The position numbers and the translations under genes are program-made. The notes below the pieces were generated by a model that saw only the letters and a list, made by a program, of their open reading frames with translations, did not search any database and was not told where the DNA came from. DNA of 64,000 bases from Alkalibacterium sp. (GTDB taxonomy: Bacteria > Bacillota > Bacilli > Lactobacillales > Carnobacteriaceae_A), in contig RECC01000036.1 of NCBI GenBank assembly GCA_007692455.1, positions 186,001 to 250,000 on the forward strand, read 5' to 3'. This document shows, in pieces, positions 8,942 to 16,889 of the stretch (its first letter is position 1; each line of letters starts with the position of its first letter).

Positions 8942-10108
8942 ATGATTGAATTTAAAAATGTATCAAAAGTATATGAAGACGGGACTAAGGCGGTTGATGA
9001 TATTTCCCTAACTATTAATGAAGGTGAATTTGTGGTGCTTATCGGAACCTCAGGGAGCGGTAAGACGACCACTATGAGAATGATTAACCGTATGATTGAT
9101 TCAACTTCAGGAGAGATTTCGATTGATGGAACAAATATAAAAGATGAGAACGCAGTCGAGTTGAGAAGAAGAATCGGTTACGTTATTCAGCAGACCGGCT
9201 TAATGCCGCATATGACTGTCTACGAAAATATTGTGATGGTTCCAAAACTGCTTAAATGGGAAAAAGAGAAAATGCGCGAGACAGCGGAGAGACTGCTCGA
9301 TCGAGTAGACATGGGAACCGAGTTTCTGGATCGTTACCCTCAGGAACTTTCAGGAGGACAGCAACAGCGAATAGGTGTTATAAGAGCTCTTGCCGCCAAT
9401 CAGGATATCATATTAATGGATGAACCATTCGGTGCACTTGATCCGATTACGCGTGACGCTTTACAGGAGTTAGTTAAGCACTTGCAGGAAGAAATGGGAC
9501 GTACTGTTGTTTTTGTCACACACGATATGGATGAAGCACTCAAATTGGCTGATAAAATTGCCATCATGTCAGAAGGAAAAATCATACAGTATGATACACC
9601 TGATAACATACTGGCTAACCCCGCAAACGAATTTGTCGAAAGCTTCCTTGGTGAAGACCGACTGCAGCAGCGTTCAACCATGCAGACAGTTGATCAGGTG
9701 ATGGTTAAGAAACCAATCACAGTTACTCAAGATACGACATTAGGAGATGCTATTCGAGTCATGCGTGATAATAGAGTAGATACTTTATTTGTAACGGATA
9801 GTGATTATGTCCTGCAGGGTGTTGTCGACTTCGAAGCGATCAATAAAAATCGCCAAAAAGCAATGACCGTTCAGGAAATTATGAAATACGTCTACTACGT
9901 CAAATCAGGAACCTTATTAAGCAGTGTGGCCGATAAAATGCTTAAGCGTGGTTACAAGAATATTCCTGTGGTTAATGAAGACGGTATATTAGAAGGTCTG
10001 GTCACTAGAGCCTCATTAGTTGACATCGTCTATGACACAATCTGGGGCGATGATGAAGAGGTCGAAAGCATTCCTCTTGAGAAGACAGAACTGAAAGAAA
10101 CTGAATAG
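8942..10108 (+). CDS. opuCA: Osmoprotectant ABC transporter, ATP-binding subunit with CBS domains
   Basis: The energy subunit of a glycine betaine/carnitine/choline-type importer. The 388-aa protein has a Walker [10 protein letters not shown] (about residues 35-43), the signature LSGGQQQR, Walker B IILMDEP, and a C-terminal pair of CBS domains (about residues 256-370). In this family the CBS module senses ionic strength or binds c-di-AMP, so activity is probably osmotically gated. AAAGGAGA precedes the ATG. It is the first gene of a four-gene operon (opuCA-CB-CC-CD) with gaps of 1 to 17 bases. The exact substrate (betaine, carnitine or choline) cannot be told from sequence. Confidence 0.93.
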   Translation: MIEFKNVSKVYEDGTKAVDDISLTINEGEFVVLIGTSGSGKTTTMRMINRMIDSTSGEISIDGTNIKDENAVELRRRIGYVIQQTGLMPHMTVYENIVMVPKLLKWEKEKMRETAERLLDRVDMGTEFLDRYPQELSGGQQQRIGVIRALAANQDIILMDEPFGALDPITRDALQELVKHLQEEMGRTVVFVTHDMDEALKLADKIAIMSEGKIIQYDTPDNILANPANEFVESFLGEDRLQQRSTMQTVDQVMVKKPITVTQDTTLGDAIRVMRDNRVDTLFVTDSDYVLQGVVDFEAINKNRQKAMTVQEIMKYVYYVKSGTLLSSVADKMLKRGYKNIPVVNEDGILEGLVTRASLVDIVYDTIWGDDEEVESIPLEKTELKETE

Positions 10109-10119
10109 GAGGAAAGATA

Positions 10120-10752
10120 ATGGTAGAGTTTTTTAACAATTATGGCTCTCAAATGATGCGCTTGATTTGGGAACACTTATATATTTCGATGGTTGCATTA
10201 GGATTAGGAGTAGTCGTGGCAGTTCCCTTAGGAATTTTATTGACACGTACTGAAAAATTGGCCACAGGATTTATAGGAGTAGCATCAATATTGCAGACGA
10301 TTCCTTCATTAGCTTTGCTGGCATTAATGATTCCTATATTTGGAATTGGACGTTTCCCAGCTATAATCGCACTTTTCATTTACTCCTTACTCCCTATATT
10401 GAGAAACACTTATACTGGGATGAGAAAAGTAAACCCCGATTTGGTCGATGCGGCCAGGGGTATGGGGATGACAGAGTTTCAGTTAATCAAAAAAGTTGAG
10501 CTTCCACAGGCAGCCCCCGTTATAATGGCCGGTATCCGCTTGTCAGGTACGTACGTTATTGCTTGGGCAGCCCTAGCCTCATATATTGGAGCAGGAGGTC
10601 TGGGAGACTTCATATTTAACGGTTTGAATTTATATATTCCTGAATTGATTATAGGCGGGACTATCCCAGTTACGATTTTGGCATTGCTGGTCGATTTTGT
10701 ATTAGGACAAGTAGAAAAGAAAGTCACACCTAGAAATCAAATCACAGAATAG
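10120..10752 (+). CDS. opuCB: Osmoprotectant ABC transporter, permease
   Basis: A 210-aa inner permease of the binding-protein-dependent class, with about five or six membrane segments. It contains the EAA-type loop ([23 protein letters not shown]), which contacts the ATPase. It follows opuCA after 11 bases with an AGGAGGAAAG ribosome binding site. It should pair with OpuCD as the two halves of the membrane channel; the two permeases share the motifs IQTIPSLA and the ARGMGMT/AKGMGMT loop, which shows they are paralogues. It works with the CBS-containing ATPase and the lipoprotein receptor on either side. Confidence 0.92.
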   Translation: MVEFFNNYGSQMMRLIWEHLYISMVALGLGVVVAVPLGILLTRTEKLATGFIGVASILQTIPSLALLALMIPIFGIGRFPAIIALFIYSLLPILRNTYTGMRKVNPDLVDAARGMGMTEFQLIKKVELPQAAPVIMAGIRLSGTYVIAWAALASYIGAGGLGDFIFNGLNLYIPELIIGGTIPVTILALLVDFVLGQVEKKVTPRNQITE

Positions 10753-10769
10753 GAGAAAGGCTGATAATA

Positions 10770-11726
10770 ATGAGATTGAAAAAAAGAGTAAAAGTTGCCG
10801 CTTTGGCATCTACAGCAGTATTCATGACAGCCTGTTCTCTTCCCGGTCTGGGAGCGGGTTTGACAGAGGAAGGCAATATCCGTATAGCTACACAATCTTC
10901 AACTGAAATGGTTATATTAGGCTACATTGTTCAGGGAATGGTCAACCACTATTCAGAAATTAATGCTGATGTCATTCAGAACCTCGGTTCATCTACGATG
11001 GTGAATCAGGCAATCGTTCAAGGGGACGCAGATGTTGCAGCTGTCAGTTATACAGGTACCGCACTGACAGGAGAGCTGGGGATGGATCCCATCACTGATC
11101 CTGATGAAGCTAGAGAGGCTGTTACAGATGGATTTGAAGAACAATTTAACATTAAATATTATCCGTCCTATGGTTTCGAGAACACCTATGCTTTTTTAGT
11201 CACTCAAGAATTGGCAGAAGAACACGATTTAGTCAATGTAAGTGATTTAGAATCCATTGCAGAAGAGTTAACTGCTGGGGTAGACAACTCCTGGATGGAG
11301 CGAGAAGGAGACGGATACCGGGCTTTTCTTGACACATACCAGTTTGATTTCGAGACAGTGTACCCAATGCAGGTAGGCCTTGTATATGATGCTGTACAGT
11401 CTGGAGATATGGATGTAGTATTAGGCTACTCCACTGATGGGAGAATTGCCAGCTATGACTTGGTGCTTTTAGAAGATGACTTGAATTTCTTCCCTCCATA
11501 TGATGCCAGCCCGTCTGTTCCTTTTGAAATTCTCGAAGAACATCCGATTTTAGATGATATTTTAGCAAAATTAGAGGGAGCGATTGATACTGACATGATG
11601 CAGGAAATGAATTATATTGCAGATGAGTATTTATTGGAACCCGCTACAGTAGCACGTGAATTTTTAGAAGCGAATAACTTTTTTGAAGACAGTGAACCAT
11701 ATCTTGAACCAGTAGGGGGTGAGTAG
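10770..11726 (+). CDS. opuCC: Osmoprotectant ABC transporter, substrate-binding lipoprotein
   Basis: The 318-aa extracellular receptor of the OpuC-type importer. It has a lipoprotein signal peptide (MRLKKRVKVAALASTAVFMTAC) with Cys22 as the lipid anchor. The mature part matches the glycine betaine-binding family, with IATQSSTEMVILGYIVQGMV near the start, a PSYGFENTYAF segment, and DVVLGYSTDGRI in the second lobe. The mature protein is notably acidic, as is common for surface proteins of salt-tolerant bacteria. It lies between the two permease genes, the usual OpuC arrangement. Ligand specificity is not determined. Confidence 0.93.
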   Translation: MRLKKRVKVAALASTAVFMTACSLPGLGAGLTEEGNIRIATQSSTEMVILGYIVQGMVNHYSEINADVIQNLGSSTMVNQAIVQGDADVAAVSYTGTALTGELGMDPITDPDEAREAVTDGFEEQFNIKYYPSYGFENTYAFLVTQELAEEHDLVNVSDLESIAEELTAGVDNSWMEREGDGYRAFLDTYQFDFETVYPMQVGLVYDAVQSGDMDVVLGYSTDGRIASYDLVLLEDDLNFFPPYDASPSVPFEILEEHPILDDILAKLEGAIDTDMMQEMNYIADEYLLEPATVAREFLEANNFFEDSEPYLEPVGGE

Positions 11727-11727
11727 T

Positions 11728-12417
11728 ATGCTTAATATAGAAGGACTTGATGAATTAACTCAAATGAATACGCTGCAGCAGCTGATCTATTATGTTCAGC
11801 AGAATGGATCTTACCTGTGGGAGCAGTTTCTTAGACATTTCCTGATATCGATTTACGGGGTTTTGTTTGCAGCAATCGTTGCTATACCCATAGGGTTTTA
11901 TATCGCCAGACACAGTAAGCTGGCCGACTGGGTAGTAGGAGCTGCGAATGTTATTCAAACGATCCCTTCGCTGGCTATGCTCTCCTTACTGATGTTAGGA
12001 TTTGGTATTGGAGTCAATACGGTTATCATTACGGTATTTTTATATTCGCTGCTGCCGATAATCAAAAATACCTACGCGGGCGTAAAAAATGTAGACAATG
12101 CACTGATGGATGCTGCTAAAGGCATGGGGATGACCAGATGGCAACTGACCTACAAGGTTGAATTGCCTATGGCATTATCTGTTATCATGGCAGGTCTGAG
12201 AAATGCATTAGTCGTAGCAATAGGTGTCACAGCGATTGGTACATTTATTGGTGCCGGAGGATTAGGTGATATTATTCAACGCGGGGTTAATGCCTCAGAA
12301 GGTGGCGCCATAATATTGGCGGGTGCCATTCCGACAGCCTTGATGGCTGTTACAGCCGATTTAGTACTAGCCTGGCTGGAAAAAAGACTCGACCCTTCGA
12401 GTCATAAAAGAAGATAA
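11728..12417 (+). CDS. opuCD: Osmoprotectant ABC transporter, second permease
   Basis: A 229-aa permease, partner of OpuCB, with about six membrane segments and the EAA-type loop MDAAKGMGMTRWQLTYKVELPMA. I chose ATG 11728, one base after the opuCC stop and seven bases after an AGGGGG ribosome binding site; an in-frame GTG at 11719 would overlap that site. The gene closes the operon, which ends in a perfect 14-bp terminator four bases downstream. Only the lipoprotein is soluble outside the cell, so OpuCB and OpuCD together form the translocation path. Confidence 0.92.
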   Translation: MLNIEGLDELTQMNTLQQLIYYVQQNGSYLWEQFLRHFLISIYGVLFAAIVAIPIGFYIARHSKLADWVVGAANVIQTIPSLAMLSLLMLGFGIGVNTVIITVFLYSLLPIIKNTYAGVKNVDNALMDAAKGMGMTRWQLTYKVELPMALSVIMAGLRNALVVAIGVTAIGTFIGAGGLGDIIQRGVNASEGGAIILAGAIPTALMAVTADLVLAWLEKRLDPSSHKRR

Positions 12418-12420
12418 AAA

Positions 12421-12457
12421 AACTCTTCAGGAAGAATTACTTCCTGAAGAGTTTTTT
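12421..12457. terminator. Bidirectional terminator after opuCD
   Basis: A perfect 14-bp stem, AACTCTTCAGGAAG (12421-12434) with CTTCCTGAAGAGTT (12440-12453), has a 5-base loop, T-run downstream and A-run upstream. It can serve the opuC operon and the opposite-strand gene ending at 12460. Confidence 0.92.
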
Positions 12458-12459
12458 GA

Positions 12460-12777
12460 TTAGGCAAGTCTGATATGCCTGATATCTTTTGCATTCAAAA
12501 GATAAGTTGTACGGTTGGAATAAGTCTTTAGTATGATTTGAGTGGAATAGGGAGAGAATTCTGCTGTTCCCATGTATTCGTTTATCTGCTGAGAATGAGT
12601 GGTTGGATTTACCTGGATGATAATCTTTCGTTTATTCTTAACAGCCTGTTTAAGAAAATACTGGAGCTGGTCTTTAGGCATTTGAGGCTGGACTCGAGAG
12701 AACTCTGTAAATAAAGAGCCATATCCTCTTTTGAACACCTGAAGTATACTTTGTTTTTCACTCGCTAATTTACTCAT
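12460..12777 (-). CDS. Small protein of unknown function (possible YolD-like fold)
   Basis: A 105-aa, lysine-rich, cytoplasmic-looking protein with no signal peptide or membrane segment. I chose ATG 12777 because GGGGAGG lies five bases before it; an ATG 18 bases upstream precedes that site. Residues 25-60 look helical, and the C-terminal half (KIIIQVNP..., TQIILKTYSN..., DIRHIRLA) has the alternating pattern of a small beta-barrel, which recalls YolD-like proteins, but I cannot confirm that. The gene is set apart by a near-perfect sigma-A promoter with a TetR-type palindrome between the -35 and -10 boxes, so it is likely to be tightly repressed. It shares its upstream region with the divergent degV gene. 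Confidence 0.7.
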   Translation of the reverse strand: MSKLASEKQSILQVFKRGYGSLFTEFSRVQPQMPKDQLQYFLKQAVKNKRKIIIQVNPTTHSQQINEYMGTAEFSPYSTQIILKTYSNRTTYLLNAKDIRHIRLA

Positions 12778-12806
12778 GTTTGCCTCCCCGAACATATGTT
12801 ACCTTT

Positions 12807-12835
12807 AGTATACCGAACGAACATTCATTCGTCAA
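12807..12835 (-). promoter_or_regulatory. Promoter with TetR-type operator in the spacer
   Basis: Reading the - strand, TTGACG (12835-12830), exactly 17 bases, TATACT (12812-12807). The spacer region holds the imperfect palindrome CGAACGAAC-ATTCATTCG (12814-12831; 14 of 18 positions symmetric), of the GAA(C/T)G...C(A/G)TTC type often bound by TetR-family repressors. Binding there would block the promoter of the 12460-12777 gene and may also affect degV on the other side. No TetR gene is in the window. Confidence 0.7.
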
Positions 12836-12924
12836 ATAGTTTTAAAAAACTCATCGATTGTATTTCTATTTCTTTATTTAATAAGTATAATGAGAAGGTA
12901 ATCATGAAAAGGAGTGGTATATAT

Positions 12925-13794
12925 ATGGACTATCAGTTAATAACAGATTCTTGCAGTGATTTACCGTTAGAGCTAGTAGAAAAGTATAATTTAGATATTG
13001 TAAATTTTACTATTAACATTAGTGGAGAAGACCTTGTTGATGACATGGGAAAAACGTTTAATAAAACATCTTTTTTTCAGCGTTTAAAAAATGGTGAGAC
13101 AGCGACTACCTCTCAAGTTAATGTTCACTCTTATATTGAGAAATTCAAGCAGTATGTAGATAAAGGCATACCTGCGGTTTACCTGGCATTCTCATCAGCG
13201 TTGACTGGATCGTTTAATAATGCGCTGCAGGCGAAAAGCATGCTTGAAGATGAGTATGAGAATGTTGACCTGACCATTATTGACACTAAAGCGGCTAGTC
13301 TTGGAGAGGGACTGCTGGTATATGAAGCAGCAGTAAGAAAAGAAGAAGGCTTTACAAAAGAAGAATTAATTAACTGGGTAGAAGAAAACAAATTGAATTA
13401 CCACTCATGGGTGACTGTGGATGACATAAAGCACCTTCAGCGAGGGGGACGTATATCTGCAACAGCAGCTACTGTAGGTTCCTTACTAAGTGTCAAGCCT
13501 ATTATTGTGATGAATCCTGAAGGAAAACTAATACCTGTAGCAAAAGTGAGAGGCAGAAAAAAGTCTATTAATTATCTAATTGATCAGACGGTTAAACATA
13601 TTAAGGAAGAAGACAAACATCCAATCTTCATTGGACATGTAGGCGTACCGGAAGAAGCAGCCTATATCAAGGAACAAATAAAAGAGAGAATTAATGCACC
13701 AGAAATTATTGTATCAAGTTATGGCCCAACTGTAGCAGCACATACCGGTTTCGGATCCCTGGCAGTATTCAGTTATGGTGAAAAACGAGAATAA
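12925..13794 (+). CDS. DegV family protein (FakB-type fatty-acid-binding protein)
   Basis: DegV proteins bind a single fatty acid; FakB members present it to the kinase FakA for phosphorylation. The 289-aa protein shows the family pattern: N-terminal ITDSCSDLP, the TTSQ/N segment near residue 60 (TATTSQVN), FSSALTGSFNNA, and VDDIKHLQRGGRIS, with the GRK motif later (VRGRKKS). I chose ATG 12925, preceded by AAAAGGAGTGG; a TATAAT box lies at 12886-12891. FakA, PlsX and AcpP, the expected partners, are encoded in the same window. Bacteria often carry several DegV proteins with different fatty-acid preference, so the particular ligand is unknown. Confidence 0.93.
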   Translation: MDYQLITDSCSDLPLELVEKYNLDIVNFTINISGEDLVDDMGKTFNKTSFFQRLKNGETATTSQVNVHSYIEKFKQYVDKGIPAVYLAFSSALTGSFNNALQAKSMLEDEYENVDLTIIDTKAASLGEGLLVYEAAVRKEEGFTKEELINWVEENKLNYHSWVTVDDIKHLQRGGRISATAATVGSLLSVKPIIVMNPEGKLIPVAKVRGRKKSINYLIDQTVKHIKEEDKHPIFIGHVGVPEEAAYIKEQIKERINAPEIIVSSYGPTVAAHTGFGSLAVFSYGEKRE

Positions 13795-13844
13795 TTATAA
13801 TGACCGTCGTCCGACAGAAAGCGTGTTATCCTGAGATATTCAAG

Positions 13845-13874
13845 TTGACACTAATTTTGAGAGTATGCTATTAT
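13845..13874 (+). promoter_or_regulatory. Promoter of the V-ATPase operon
   Basis: Consensus TTGACA (13845-13850), 18 bases, TATTAT (13869-13874). A start near 13881 would give a leader of about 115 bases before ntpF, long enough for the structured element described next. Confidence 0.8.
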
Positions 13875-13904
13875 AAATCATGTTAGTATATCAATTATAG
13901 AAAT

Positions 13905-13976
13905 ACGGTTGGGCGTGAGCTTTCAAGGATGATTTCTTCTAGGGCGAGAAGAAAGCTTGTTAGCTGCGCCTTTTTT
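13905..13976 (+). ncRNA. Candidate riboswitch or attenuator in the V-ATPase leader
   Basis: The leader can form mutually exclusive pairs. GGCG at 13912-13915 and GGCG at 13943-13946 both complement CGCC (13967-13970), which is followed by six T. AGCTTTC (13918-13924) pairs with GAAAGCT (13951-13957), competing with TTTCTTCT/AGAAGAAA (13933-13940 with 13947-13954) and with a small AGCT/AGCT stem (13954-13965). So a terminator and an alternative fold exclude each other. Na+ riboswitches (DUF1646 motif) are reported before Na+ V-ATPase operons; I cannot check the consensus, so the class is inference. Confidence 0.55.
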
Positions 13977-13994
13977 GTTGAAAGGGGGAGAAAA

Positions 13995-14321
13995 ATGAAT
14001 CGTGAAGCTATCAATTATGTTAAAGAAGCTGAAGCACGGGTCGAAGAATTACGGGAAAATACCAACAGACAAATAAAAGAAATAAAGGAAGACAAAGACG
14101 CTCAGATAGAAAAGGTTAAAGAACAGACAGATCAGCAGCTTTCCTCTTATCAGAAAGAACAGGATGAAGAGGTGAACCAATTGCTTTCAGAAGACGAAAA
14201 AACATTCGAGAAGCAGGTTGAATCTGAGGTTCAACGGTTTAATGAATCCTTTGAATCGAAGAAAGAAGTTTTAGCCAATCGAGTAGCAGAGGAGGTATTG
14301 CGTCGATATGGCCATAGCTAA
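13995..14321 (+). CDS. ntpF: V-type ATPase subunit F/G-H (peripheral stalk)
   Basis: A 108-aa, highly charged, coiled-coil protein. With NtpE it forms the peripheral stalk that holds the catalytic head against the rotating ring. The sequence is almost entirely helix-forming Glu, Lys, Gln and Arg with few hydrophobics, and ends in VAEEVLRRYG. I chose ATG 13995 after GGGGGAG; an in-frame upstream ATG at 13929 lies inside the leader structure. It overlaps ntpI by 14 bases and is the first gene of a nine-gene operon in the Enterococcus hirae ntp order. The family is recognised by position and composition as much as by sequence. Confidence 0.88.
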   Translation: MNREAINYVKEAEARVEELRENTNRQIKEIKEDKDAQIEKVKEQTDQQLSSYQKEQDEEVNQLLSEDEKTFEKQVESEVQRFNESFESKKEVLANRVAEEVLRRYGHS

Positions 14322-16263
14322 AATGAAAAAGCTTACTTTATTATCAGAACACCATAATAAAGAGAGCATTTTAAAAAGTGTTCAGGAAATGCAGAGTCTT
14401 GAAATTATTCCTTTAAAAGGAAAGCTTGAAGACGAACTATTTGAAGAATTCGACATGTCTGATGCAGAAACTTCACAGTCGGACAGGCAAGCCACTCTTC
14501 AGGATATAGAGTACTCTCACAACTTTCTGAAAAATTATGTGGAACGGCCGGGACTGATTGAAAGGCTCAAGGCGAAAAGGGAAATCTTTACTTTAGAAGC
14601 TTTGGAAACCCATGTTGAAGGAGCGGAAATTGAAGAACTCCTGGAAAAAGTATCAGCTAAAGAAAAACAGCTGAACAAGATGGATGAACAGCTGAAAGAA
14701 TTAAACCAGGAAGAGTCATTCTTAAGAAAATGGCGCGGGCTGAGCTTTCACCCTGAAGAAGCTGACTCATTCAGGCTGATGCACGTTTCAGTTGGTTCGG
14801 TTGACAAAGAACATGCGGCACCTCTGGTAGAAAATTTCAAAGAAAATGGCAAGATATATTTTGATGAAATTTTTCGCCGAAGTGATGAAATTGCGTATCT
14901 GATTATCCTTCCTAAAGAAGAAAAACACAACTTCAATCAACTGACTGGCCAATATAGTTTTAGAGAATTGGATTATCCGTTTGATGTTCTACCTGAAGAT
15001 GCACTGTACAAGAATCTGAATGCTCAAAAAGAGCTGAAAGAAGAGAAACAGGCTGTAATCAAGGATTTGAAAAAATGGAAGACAGAATACCGCAACCTTG
15101 AACTGGCAGAGGAGTACTATTATAATCTGTCAGCACGAGAAACAGCACACGACTTGCTGGTTGACAGTGCTCACCTTTTCTTATTGACTGGCTGGGTTGA
15201 AGAAGAAAAAGTCTCTAACTTAAAAGCTAATATTAATCAGTCGGTAGGGGAAGATGCCGTAGCGATTTTAACGGATGACATATTGATGAAGGAGTACGAA
15301 GAAGTACCGGTCGTACTTAAAAACAATAAACTGGTCAAGCCTTTTGAAATGATTACGGAAATGTTCAGTTTCCCTAAATACAATGGTGCGGATCCAACAC
15401 CGCTGATGATGCCGTTCTTCATGATTTTCTTCGGTATGATGAGTGCTGATCTGGGATACGGGCTATTACTGTTCGGCGTCACACTCTTTGCATTGAAATC
15501 ATTTAATATTGAAGGTTCTGCTGGAAACTTCATTAAGTTTCTTCATACTTTATCATATCCTACAATGGCATTCGGACTGTTTTTCGGTAGCTTTTTCGGG
15601 ATTGAGCTGCCTATTCAGGTGTTCTCACTACAGGATGATGTCCTTGAAATAATGGCTTTATCCGTTATTCTCGGATTAATTCAGCTGCTGTATGGTTTAG
15701 TACTGAATGGACTGCTTAAGAGTCGTCAAGGCCAGAGAGCTTCGTCCTATGTGGATGGTTATGCATGGTTCCTCATGCTGATAGGCTTTATTCTGTGGAC
15801 AGGTGGAAGTCTCGTCCTGGAAATGCCTCTTCTGTCTCAAATAGGAATTGGCTTAGTTGCTCTAAATGCGTTAGGTATTTTAGTCGTTTCTGCTGTATCC
15901 AGCTCAAACAAAGCTTTAGGTTTGGGACTGGGAGCATATAATCTTTATGGAATTTCCGGTTATGTCGGAGATATTGTCAGTTATACTCGATTGATGGCTT
16001 TAGGTGTAGCGAGTGCGAATATTGCCATGGCGTTTAATATGATTATCGGTTTCCTGCCTCCGATTGCACGTTTTTCGGTTGGTATACTTATAATCATCGC
16101 CCTGCACACATTAAACATCGCACTGACATTCCTGAGTGCTTACGTGCACACATCTCGACTGCAGTATGTTGAATTCTTCGGTAAATTTTACGAAGGTGGA
16201 GGAAAACCTCTGACGCCACTCAAGGCACTTGAAAAGCATGTGTGGATGGAAGACAATAATTAA
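14308..16263 (+). CDS. ntpI: V-type ATPase subunit I (a subunit, membrane stator)
   Basis: Subunit I carries the ion half-channels beside the rotating K ring. The 651-aa protein has a long soluble, coiled-coil N-terminal half (residues 1-350) that binds the stalks, then about seven or eight membrane segments. The essential arginine is visible in SYTRLMALG (R561). It starts 14 bases inside ntpF; GGAGGT lies 11 bases before ATG 14308, rather far, and ATG 14323 is a possible alternative start. The C terminus (HTSRLQYVEFFGKFYEGGGKPLTPL) is typical of the family. Confidence 0.95.
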   Translation: MAIAKMKKLTLLSEHHNKESILKSVQEMQSLEIIPLKGKLEDELFEEFDMSDAETSQSDRQATLQDIEYSHNFLKNYVERPGLIERLKAKREIFTLEALETHVEGAEIEELLEKVSAKEKQLNKMDEQLKELNQEESFLRKWRGLSFHPEEADSFRLMHVSVGSVDKEHAAPLVENFKENGKIYFDEIFRRSDEIAYLIILPKEEKHNFNQLTGQYSFRELDYPFDVLPEDALYKNLNAQKELKEEKQAVIKDLKKWKTEYRNLELAEEYYYNLSARETAHDLLVDSAHLFLLTGWVEEEKVSNLKANINQSVGEDAVAILTDDILMKEYEEVPVVLKNNKLVKPFEMITEMFSFPKYNGADPTPLMMPFFMIFFGMMSADLGYGLLLFGVTLFALKSFNIEGSAGNFIKFLHTLSYPTMAFGLFFGSFFGIELPIQVFSLQDDVLEIMALSVILGLIQLLYGLVLNGLLKSRQGQRASSYVDGYAWFLMLIGFILWTGGSLVLEMPLLSQIGIGLVALNALGILVVSAVSSSNKALGLGLGAYNLYGISGYVGDIVSYTRLMALGVASANIAMAFNMIIGFLPPIARFSVGILIIIALHTLNIALTFLSAYVHTSRLQYVEFFGKFYEGGGKPLTPLKALEKHVWMEDNN

Positions 16264-16305
16264 TTTATAAACTATAAAAATTACAATTAATGGAGGAATA
16301 ATATA

Positions 16306-16782
16306 ATGAGTAACTTTGAACTGTTTTTTGGAGATAATTTAGGATTTGTTTTTGGAGCAATTGGTGTAGCACTGGCTGTTATTTTATCAGGTATCGGATC
16401 GTCAAGAGGTGTGGGTTCAGCAGGTGAAGCTGCGGCTGCCTTAACAAAAGAGCAACCGGAAAAGTTCGGTCTTGCACTGGTTCTTCAGATGCTTCCGGCT
16501 ACACAGGGACTGTACGGTTTCGTTATCGGTCTGCTTATTATTATTAACTTGACAACAACTTTGGATGTTTCAACAGGATGGTACTACTTGATGGTTGGTT
16601 TACCAGTTGGATTCACCGGTCTGACATCAGGTACATTGCAGGGCCGTGTATCAGTTGCAGCTATGCAGATTTTAGCTCAGAAACCAGAACATACAACAAA
16701 AGGGATTATTTTCTCAGCTATGGTTGAAACGTACGCTATCTTAGGTTTCGTTATTTCCTTGATGATGATTATCTTTATGTAA
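16306..16782 (+). CDS. ntpK: V-type ATPase subunit K (rotor ring), Na+-binding type
   Basis: Subunit K forms the membrane rotor ring that carries the ion. The 158-aa protein has four membrane helices made of two duplicated hairpins (residues 12-80 and 92-157). The residues that bind Na+ in E. hirae NtpK (L61, T64, Q65, Q110, E139) all align, with an offset of two, to L63, T66, Q67, Q112 and E141 here, in LPATQGLYG, LQGRVS and MVETYAILGF. This argues for Na+ rather than H+ transport. AATGGAGG precedes the ATG. A long hairpin lies between ntpK and ntpE and may set the supply of K against the other subunits. Confidence 0.96.
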   Translation: MSNFELFFGDNLGFVFGAIGVALAVILSGIGSSRGVGSAGEAAAALTKEQPEKFGLALVLQMLPATQGLYGFVIGLLIIINLTTTLDVSTGWYYLMVGLPVGFTGLTSGTLQGRVSVAAMQILAQKPEHTTKGIIFSAMVETYAILGFVISLMMIIFM

Positions 16783-16792
16783 TTAATGATTG

Positions 16793-16865
16793 AAAGGAAT
16801 TTAGCTAACATGTATAGACTGTTTGTCTTTAATTACATCAGTTGAATTCCTTTGTTTCATTTTTT
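16793..16865 (+). other. Long intercistronic hairpin between ntpK and ntpE
   Basis: AAAGGAATTTAGCT (16793-16806) pairs with AGTTGAATTCCTTT (16840-16853), 14 bp with two G-U pairs, and inner short stems (ATGTA/TACAT, AGAC/GTCT) extend it. Six T follow at 16860-16865, six bases after the stem. It is likely a partial terminator or mRNA-stabilising hairpin within the operon. Confidence 0.7.
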
Positions 16866-16889
16866 AACACTCTGAACAGGAGGGAAACC

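Noticed and set aside
11233-11568. A 111-codon open frame on the - strand
   Set aside because: It is antisense to opuCC and has low-complexity, His- and Leu-rich translation typical of a shadow frame.
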